Source: a virus
DNA: 47,296 nt
Strand: one strand, 5' to 3'
Virus record (IMG/VR): IMGVR_UViG_3300022888_000011
Location: 1 to 47,296 of that record
The notes under the pieces were generated by a model, which was not told the DNA's origin, did no database searches, and worked only from the letters and a program-made list of their open reading frames with translations. Made by a program: the position numbers and the translations under genes. Each line of letters opens with the position of its first letter. Within the stretch, counting starts at the first letter, position 1. Positions 43,460 through 47,296 of this stretch are shown piece by piece.

Positions 43460-43675
43460 ATGAATATTTACCCTAATATTAAACAAATAACCTTATCCAG
43501 AATTATCATAGCTAAAGAAACAGCAAAATTAATTGTTAAAGCTGGTGGTAATCTATGGGGAAACCATTCTAAATATCCTACAGAAGATTGGAAAGATGAG
43601 GTTATGGGCGGTAACACTCATCAAGGTTACTGGGAATGGGTATTCAGCCAAATTGAGGCAGAGGAGAATGACTAA
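43460..43675 (+). CDS. Small protein coupled to the VWA gene, unknown
   Basis: 71 aa, NIYPNIKQITLSRIIIAKETAKLIVKAGGNLWGNHSKYPTED ... GYWEWVFSQIEAEEND in pieces. ATG directly follows AAGGTGATCC; its stop overlaps the VWA start by 1 nt (TAATG). Contains the hint of a zinc-independent helix-strand fold. No family recognised. Confidence 0.55.
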   Translation: MNIYPNIKQITLSRIIIAKETAKLIVKAGGNLWGNHSKYPTEDWKDEVMGGNTHQGYWEWVFSQIEAEEND

Positions 43676-44829
43676 TGAGTAAGAAACCAGAAAACCTAGC
43701 CTTAGAAAAAGCTAAGATCCAATTAATGATGATGCCAAATACTGTATTTATTACTACTATTTTATTCTCATTAGTCCAGGAATGGAAAGATGATATTGAG
43801 ACCGCTCAAACCAATGGTACCTTCTTGTATATCAACCCTAAATGGTTTTTAAGTTTAGATGAGAAAGAAAGAGTAGGATTGCTGGCTCATGAAGTAAATC
43901 ATGTTGCTTTCAGTCATATGACTCGTAGGGGCCCTAGAGACCCTGGAATATGGAATGGAGCTGGTGACCAGGTTATTAACCTTGAATTGACAGGTGCTGG
44001 TTATACAATACCTAAAGGTGGTTTATGTGACAGGCAATATCAAAACATGAATACTGAACTGGTATATGATAAATTATTTGAAGAAGCAGAACAGAATCCT
44101 GGTGGTATGTTTGGAGCCAATGGTTCTGGCGTACCTGGAGGACAAGACATATCTTACCCAGAAGACTCTAAAACGCTTGAGGCTACTAAGAAAGCTATTG
44201 CTGATACAGTATTAAGAGCAGTAGTACAATCCCAAGCTGCAAATGAAGATCCAGGAACCATAGCTGGTGAAATAAATATTCAATTACAAAGTGTTATTAA
44301 TCCAAAATTACCCTGGAATATTATTTTACAGAACCATATGCAAAGTATTCTGAAAGATGATTTCTCCTGGCGGAGACCTAATAAACGGTTCATGCCAGAT
44401 TATTATTTACCTACTGCTTTCAGTGAGGCTATTTGTAATATTGCCGTAGCAGTTGATAGTAGTGGTTCAGTTATGCCAGATGAGTTTAGTTTCTTTATTG
44501 TTGAAATTGCTACTATTCAAGAATTAATGAAACCAGAGTTAATTACCTTAATTGACTTTGATACTAAAATACGAAGTATCCAGGAAATTACTGAGGGTAC
44601 TGATTGCTTCCGCGATCTCAAGTTTACTGGTGGTGGTGGGACTGATGTACTGGATATGCTTAAATGGGCTAAAAAGAATAAACCTGATGTATTGTTAGTA
44701 TTTACTGATGGTGAGTTTCATATGCCTAACAAAAAACATTATCCATCCTGCCCAACTATCTGGTTAATTCATGATGATCCCAGATGGAAGAGTGACTTTG
44801 GAGAAGTAGTGCACTACGATATATTTTAA
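43675..44829 (+). CDS. DUF2201-type VWA protein with metallopeptidase-like N-terminus (N4 gp25-like)
   Basis: 384 aa. The N-terminal part has a zinc motif LLAHEVNHVAFSHM (H72, E73, H76), and the C-terminal VWA-like domain has the MIDAS DSSGS (D261-S265), TGGGGTDV (T323) and FTDGEF (D345). This is the DUF2201 plan. VWA proteins pair with MoxR AAA+ ATPases; this one is encoded just after the MoxR gene, as N4 gp25, which recruits RNAPII to single-stranded DNA. The pair probably works in middle transcription or virion remodelling. Whether the HEVNH site is active is unknown. Confidence 0.88.
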   Translation: MSKKPENLALEKAKIQLMMMPNTVFITTILFSLVQEWKDDIETAQTNGTFLYINPKWFLSLDEKERVGLLAHEVNHVAFSHMTRRGPRDPGIWNGAGDQVINLELTGAGYTIPKGGLCDRQYQNMNTELVYDKLFEEAEQNPGGMFGANGSGVPGGQDISYPEDSKTLEATKKAIADTVLRAVVQSQAANEDPGTIAGEINIQLQSVINPKLPWNIILQNHMQSILKDDFSWRRPNKRFMPDYYLPTAFSEAICNIAVAVDSSGSVMPDEFSFFIVEIATIQELMKPELITLIDFDTKIRSIQEITEGTDCFRDLKFTGGGGTDVLDMLKWAKKNKPDVLLVFTDGEFHMPNKKHYPSCPTIWLIHDDPRWKSDFGEVVHYDIF

Positions 44830-44851
44830 TAAACTAATAAGGAGACATAGA

Positions 44852-45721
44852 ATGTCAGAATTAAACGTAAACACAGCCAATATAGCATACATGAATTATT
44901 TAATTAGAACCTATCAGGCAGTTACAAAAGTGATTGCATCCACTAAGAACAGGCTCCAAAGTCTTCCTGGTGACCATCCAGTAAAATTTGATAATATTCT
45001 ACATGGAGAAGACAATGGGAAAAATAAAGAAGTTGGTCTTATAACTATCAAAGGGCGTATTGCCCGAATGGTAGGTAATGAACTAATTCATTGGGATATA
45101 TGGAATTTATGGTTAAAAGATATCCCAGGTATTGGTCCTGTTACTGCGGCTGAACTAATTATGCTGTACTACTATAGGTTCATACCTGTCTGCTCTAAAT
45201 GTAAGACCGACATTGAAAAGATAAACGATACTTACTGGTGCAGTAAATGTGAGAAATCTCTTAAAGGTGATGGCCTTTTAAATTACCGAACTGAAGAAAA
45301 AGATTTTGCAAATATCTCTAAATGGTGGGCTTACATGGGTCGTGATATTAGAGATGGTGCCATGAGAAAAAAGAAAAAGGGTGAGCAAATGAACTGGTCA
45401 GCAGCAGGTAGGAAGTTAGGCTTCCTCATCGGTGAATGCTTCAACAAACAACAACCAGATCATTTGTATAAAAAAGTATGGTTGGAAGAGAGAGCCAAAT
45501 ACCATAAGGTACCAGAAAAGACTCGCTGGACAACAGGCCATATTTATAATGCATCAAAAAATAATACTGTTAAATTGTTTCTGGCTCACTTCTGGACAGT
45601 AGCCAGGACTCTTAGTGGTAAAGATGTAACACTGCCATATGCCATGACAATCATGGGACATACAGGATATGTAGCACCATTTTACTTTGATCCCAAGGTT
45701 GCTAAAGAAATAGCAGCATAA
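44852..45721 (+). CDS. Tas-like protein (IS110-transposase C-domain/Nop-related), nuclease-less
   Basis: 289 aa, ATG 44852 with AAGGAG upstream. N-terminal 80 residues are helical. IPGIGPVTAAELIMLYY (91-107) is the helix-hairpin-helix of the IS110 C-terminal transposase domain; then a zinc ribbon insert CSKCK...WCSKCEK (C114, C117, C130, C133), FANISKWWAYMGRDIRDGAMRKKKKG (152-177), and a C-terminal helical part (AAGRKLGFLIGECF, TVKLFLAHFWTVARTLSG). The DEDD RuvC nuclease half of IS110 is absent and no HNH is present. In TIGR-Tas systems such Nop-like proteins bind dual-spacer guide RNAs; the array starts 22 nt after its stop. This call rests on that context plus the domain. Confidence 0.75.
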   Translation: MSELNVNTANIAYMNYLIRTYQAVTKVIASTKNRLQSLPGDHPVKFDNILHGEDNGKNKEVGLITIKGRIARMVGNELIHWDIWNLWLKDIPGIGPVTAAELIMLYYYRFIPVCSKCKTDIEKINDTYWCSKCEKSLKGDGLLNYRTEEKDFANISKWWAYMGRDIRDGAMRKKKKGEQMNWSAAGRKLGFLIGECFNKQQPDHLYKKVWLEERAKYHKVPEKTRWTTGHIYNASKNNTVKLFLAHFWTVARTLSGKDVTLPYAMTIMGHTGYVAPFYFDPKVAKEIAA

Positions 45722-45743
45722 AATATTAAAGCTACTAACACAT

Positions 45744-46067
45744 TGAAATCTAGGCAAATTATGCGAGTCATAATTGGTTTGAAACCTGTTGTTAAAATAC
45801 AAACTACTCCGGCTATGAAACCTATACTGAGATTGTGAGTTAGAAATATGCTGAAATCTATCTGTGCTGTGCGAGTTACAGGATGATTGAAACCTATTAT
45901 GTTCATGCGAGTTACGATTGACTTGAAATCTATTACCAATATACGAGTTAAAGGAAAAATAAAATCTAAGGATTAAATACGAGTTACCATGCAATTGAAG
46001 TCTATGAACAAACTACGAGCCAAAAATATTCTGAAGTCTAAAATGCGGGTGCGAGCTACTATATGCA
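45744..46067 (+). repeat. TIGR-type dual-spacer array: nine 36-nt units
   Basis: Nine consecutive units of exactly 36 nt start at 45744, 45780, 45816, 45852, 45888, 45924, 45960, 45996 and 46032. Each is 9-nt motif A (TGAAATCTA, TGAAACCTA, TGAAGTCTA; once TAAAATCTA), 9-nt spacer A, 9-nt motif B (TGCGAGTTA, TACGAGTTA; Unit 2 decayed to TACAAACTA), 9-nt spacer B. All 18 spacers differ, e.g. unit 4 TCTGTGCTG and CAGGATGAT. Decayed half-units flank it: TTAAAGCTA at 45726-45734, and TGAAATACA / TGCGTAACA at 46068-46094. A 36-nt unit with two ~9-nt guides is the TIGR arrangement, not CRISPR (repeats too short, two alternating repeats). It is probably co-transcribed with the tas-like gene. Confidence 0.92.
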
Positions 46068-46119
46068 TGAAATACATAAAGAGTTTGCGTAACATTAATT
46101 TTAAAGGAGAATTCATAAA

Positions 46120-46725
46120 ATGAAAAAGAAAAATCTAAAACAGAAATATGAAAAAAAGACTATTGCACAGATTGAGAAATCAATTAAACTGAACTTTGAA
46201 AAGTCCATGGGTCTTAAATTAGAAGCAATGTTAGGCTTATATTTCCTAAAAACATCCAAAAGGTATAAAGAAAATCCTCTATATAAAAAGAGCAGCTTTA
46301 AGGTTTACCTTGAGAGCGTTTACAATATGAGAGAAGGTACATTTGATGATAGTATAAGAGCAGCCTTAAGATTTCCTGATGAAGCCACTAAATATGGAAT
46401 CGGTCTTGTAGCCAAAGTTTTTAGAGATTGTGGTTTTAAAAAAGAAAAAATAGTTTTTAAAGAGATTGCTATTAAAGCCAAACAGCTTAAGACTCCAATC
46501 AAACGAGGGCAGATTGACACCATTATTAAAAAATATGCCAAACCATTACCACCGGCCAAACCTGCATATAAAGAATTATATGTCACTGAAAAAGCTGCTC
46601 ATGATAATCTGATTGCCCAATACAACGATCTCATGACAGCTTATAAGTCTGCCCAGGAACAAATTAAGTTTTTAAAAAAATCAATAGCTAAGTGCCATAG
46701 TCTATTAGGCGAGGATGCAGCATAA
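46120..46725 (+). CDS. Helical basic protein after the array, unknown
   Basis: 201 aa, ATG 46120 with AAAGGAGA upstream, starting about 50 nt after the array. Lys-rich helical N-terminus (KKKNLKQKYEKKTIAQIEKS), a central part with FKVYLESVYNMREGTFDDSIRAALRFPDEATKYGIGLVAKVFRDCGFKKEK in pieces that could be an HTH-like DNA-binding region, and a C-terminal coiled coil (AQYNDLMTAYKSAQEQIKFLKKSI). Position suggests possible association with the TIGR system, or an ordinary replication-block protein. No family recognised. Confidence 0.6.
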   Translation: MKKKNLKQKYEKKTIAQIEKSIKLNFEKSMGLKLEAMLGLYFLKTSKRYKENPLYKKSSFKVYLESVYNMREGTFDDSIRAALRFPDEATKYGIGLVAKVFRDCGFKKEKIVFKEIAIKAKQLKTPIKRGQIDTIIKKYAKPLPPAKPAYKELYVTEKAAHDNLIAQYNDLMTAYKSAQEQIKFLKKSIAKCHSLLGEDAA

Positions 46726-46740
46726 TAGATAAAACAGTTT

Positions 46741-46945
46741 AGCAGGGCACTCCATCGGGGAGAGAGTATATTTTTTAAACGAATGAAATTAACATATCTT
46801 TAGTTTTTACTCATGCCCTGCTAATTTTTTAAATAAACAGTTTAGTTAACATATTAACAGAATGGTCTGTTAACTCACAGGTGGAGTCGAGAAGTTAACC
46901 GGTATACGGGAGCCGTTCCACTACCCGTCTGATAAAATAAGGAGT
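46741..46945 (+). promoter_or_regulatory. Structured intergenic leader before the helicase gene
   Basis: About 225 nt without a gene. AGCAGGGCA (46741-46749) and TGCCCTGCT (46814-46822) are an exact 9-bp pair around a 64-nt loop, followed by AATTTTTT, so together they could end a transcript. Then TTAACAGA...TCTGTTAA (46854-46873) and ACGGG...CCCGT (about 46905-46927) form further stems just before the SD AAGGAG. This may be a terminator followed by a folded leader, or a small RNA. Confidence 0.5.
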
Positions 46946-46950
46946 AACCA

Positions 46951-47296
46951 ATGCCCAATATAACATTGACCCAAGACCAAGATAATGCTCTTAACTCTTT
47001 TCTTGATTTTCTTAATCAACCAAAAGAGAAATACATGATAATCCAAGGAGCTGCTGGATGTGGTAAGAGTACCCTTATTAAATATCTGATGAGAGCACTG
47101 GAAGCTCAATATAAAATGTATGCACTCCTGCTGCAGACCAATAAAAAACAAAGTAAATTTGAAGTAAGGGTTTCAGCAACAACCAACCAGGCAGTCTCAG
47201 TACTTGAAGAATTAACGAACTGTGATGCAACTACTATCCATTCTCTTCTTGGTTTAAAAGTTGTTAATAATATTAAAACTGGTAAAACTGAACTTG
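46951..47296 (+). CDS. SF1B helicase, Dda/RecD2-like (partial, N4 gp37-type)
   Basis: Start ATG 46951 with AAGGAG upstream; 115 residues before the window ends. Motif Q ITLTQDQDNALNSF, Walker A IIQGAAGCGKSTL (33-41), motif Ia VSATTNQAVSVLEE and TIHSLLGL are diagnostic of SF1B Dda/RecD-type 5'-3' helicases. N4 has a Dda-like helicase (gp37) in its replication cluster. The rest of the gene lies beyond the window. Confidence 0.9.
   Translation, partial: MPNITLTQDQDNALNSFLDFLNQPKEKYMIIQGAAGCGKSTLIKYLMRALEAQYKMYALLLQTNKKQSKFEVRVSATTNQAVSVLEELTNCDATTIHSLLGLKVVNNIKTGKTEL

Noticed and set aside
44852-45721. IS110 insertion sequence
   Set aside because: The DEDD nuclease half is missing and no IS ends or target duplication flank it; only the C-domain resembles IS110.
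45554-45994. Minus-strand ORFs across the array (146 and 85 aa)
   Set aside because: They only mirror the 36-nt period (repeated NRF/RFQ-type pattern), have no SD, and overlap the tas-like gene end.
45744-46067. CRISPR array
   Set aside because: Repeats are 9 nt and of two alternating kinds, spacers 9 nt, period 36; no 25-37-nt repeat and no cas genes.

Overview
The window is a 47.3-kb piece of a tailed, strictly lytic-looking phage of the N4 (Schitoviridae-like) lineage. Three things seen in the sequence support this. A giant virion RNA polymerase carries all the single-subunit RNAP motifs. A second RNA polymerase is split over two genes, like N4 RNAPII. The structural block runs in N4 order: vRNAP, internal proteins, gp56-type capsid, scaffold, portal, gp67-like protein, large terminase. 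DNA is AT-rich throughout. No lysis gene, integrase or tRNA is visible. The host cannot be named from the sequence.

Layout. 1-31.7 kb is transcribed leftward. It holds a tail-fibre gene cut by the window edge, the vRNAP, three internal or virion proteins, a repeat-rich coiled-coil protein, the major capsid protein with an apparent extra domain, scaffold, portal, a collagen-like fibre, a gp67-like protein and terminase. After these come small accessory genes, including a DUF2829/Tad2 protein (probable anti-Thoeris) and a winged-helix protein. 31.74-32.57 kb is a noncoding divergence region with a 26-nt alternating purine/pyrimidine run, terminator-like hairpins and three copies of a ~46-bp repeat; I infer it holds the genome ends or a control region. 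32.5-47.3 kb is transcribed rightward: many very small genes, RadC-like JAB protein, DUF4326 protein, peptide deformylase, the two RNAPII subunits, a MoxR/VWA pair (N4 gp24/gp25-like), and the start of a Dda-like helicase. The MoxR gene is interrupted by a 910-nt group I intron encoding an HNH homing endonuclease.

The most exciting element is at 44.85-46.07 kb. A 289-aa protein resembling the C-terminal domain of IS110 transposases (helix-hairpin-helix IPGIGPVTAAELI, with a zinc ribbon and no nuclease domain) is followed 22 nt later by an array of nine exact 36-nt units. Each unit is 9-nt motif A (TGAAAYCTA), 9-nt variable spacer, 9-nt motif B (TGCGAGTTA-like), 9-nt variable spacer. This is not CRISPR. 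It matches the plan of the recently described TIGR-Tas RNA-guided systems, with a nuclease-less TasA-type protein, here embedded in the replication/transcription block of a phage.

Expression logic. Five rightward transcription units begin with the same element: a 3-4-bp hairpin with loop TCC/TCT, then ATAT and a conserved GG. The inferred start lies 11 nt after the loop centre. This is the geometry of N4 vRNAP promoters (template-strand loop GGA), so the injected vRNAP probably drives these units, RNAPII the middle genes, and host RNAP the late leftward block.
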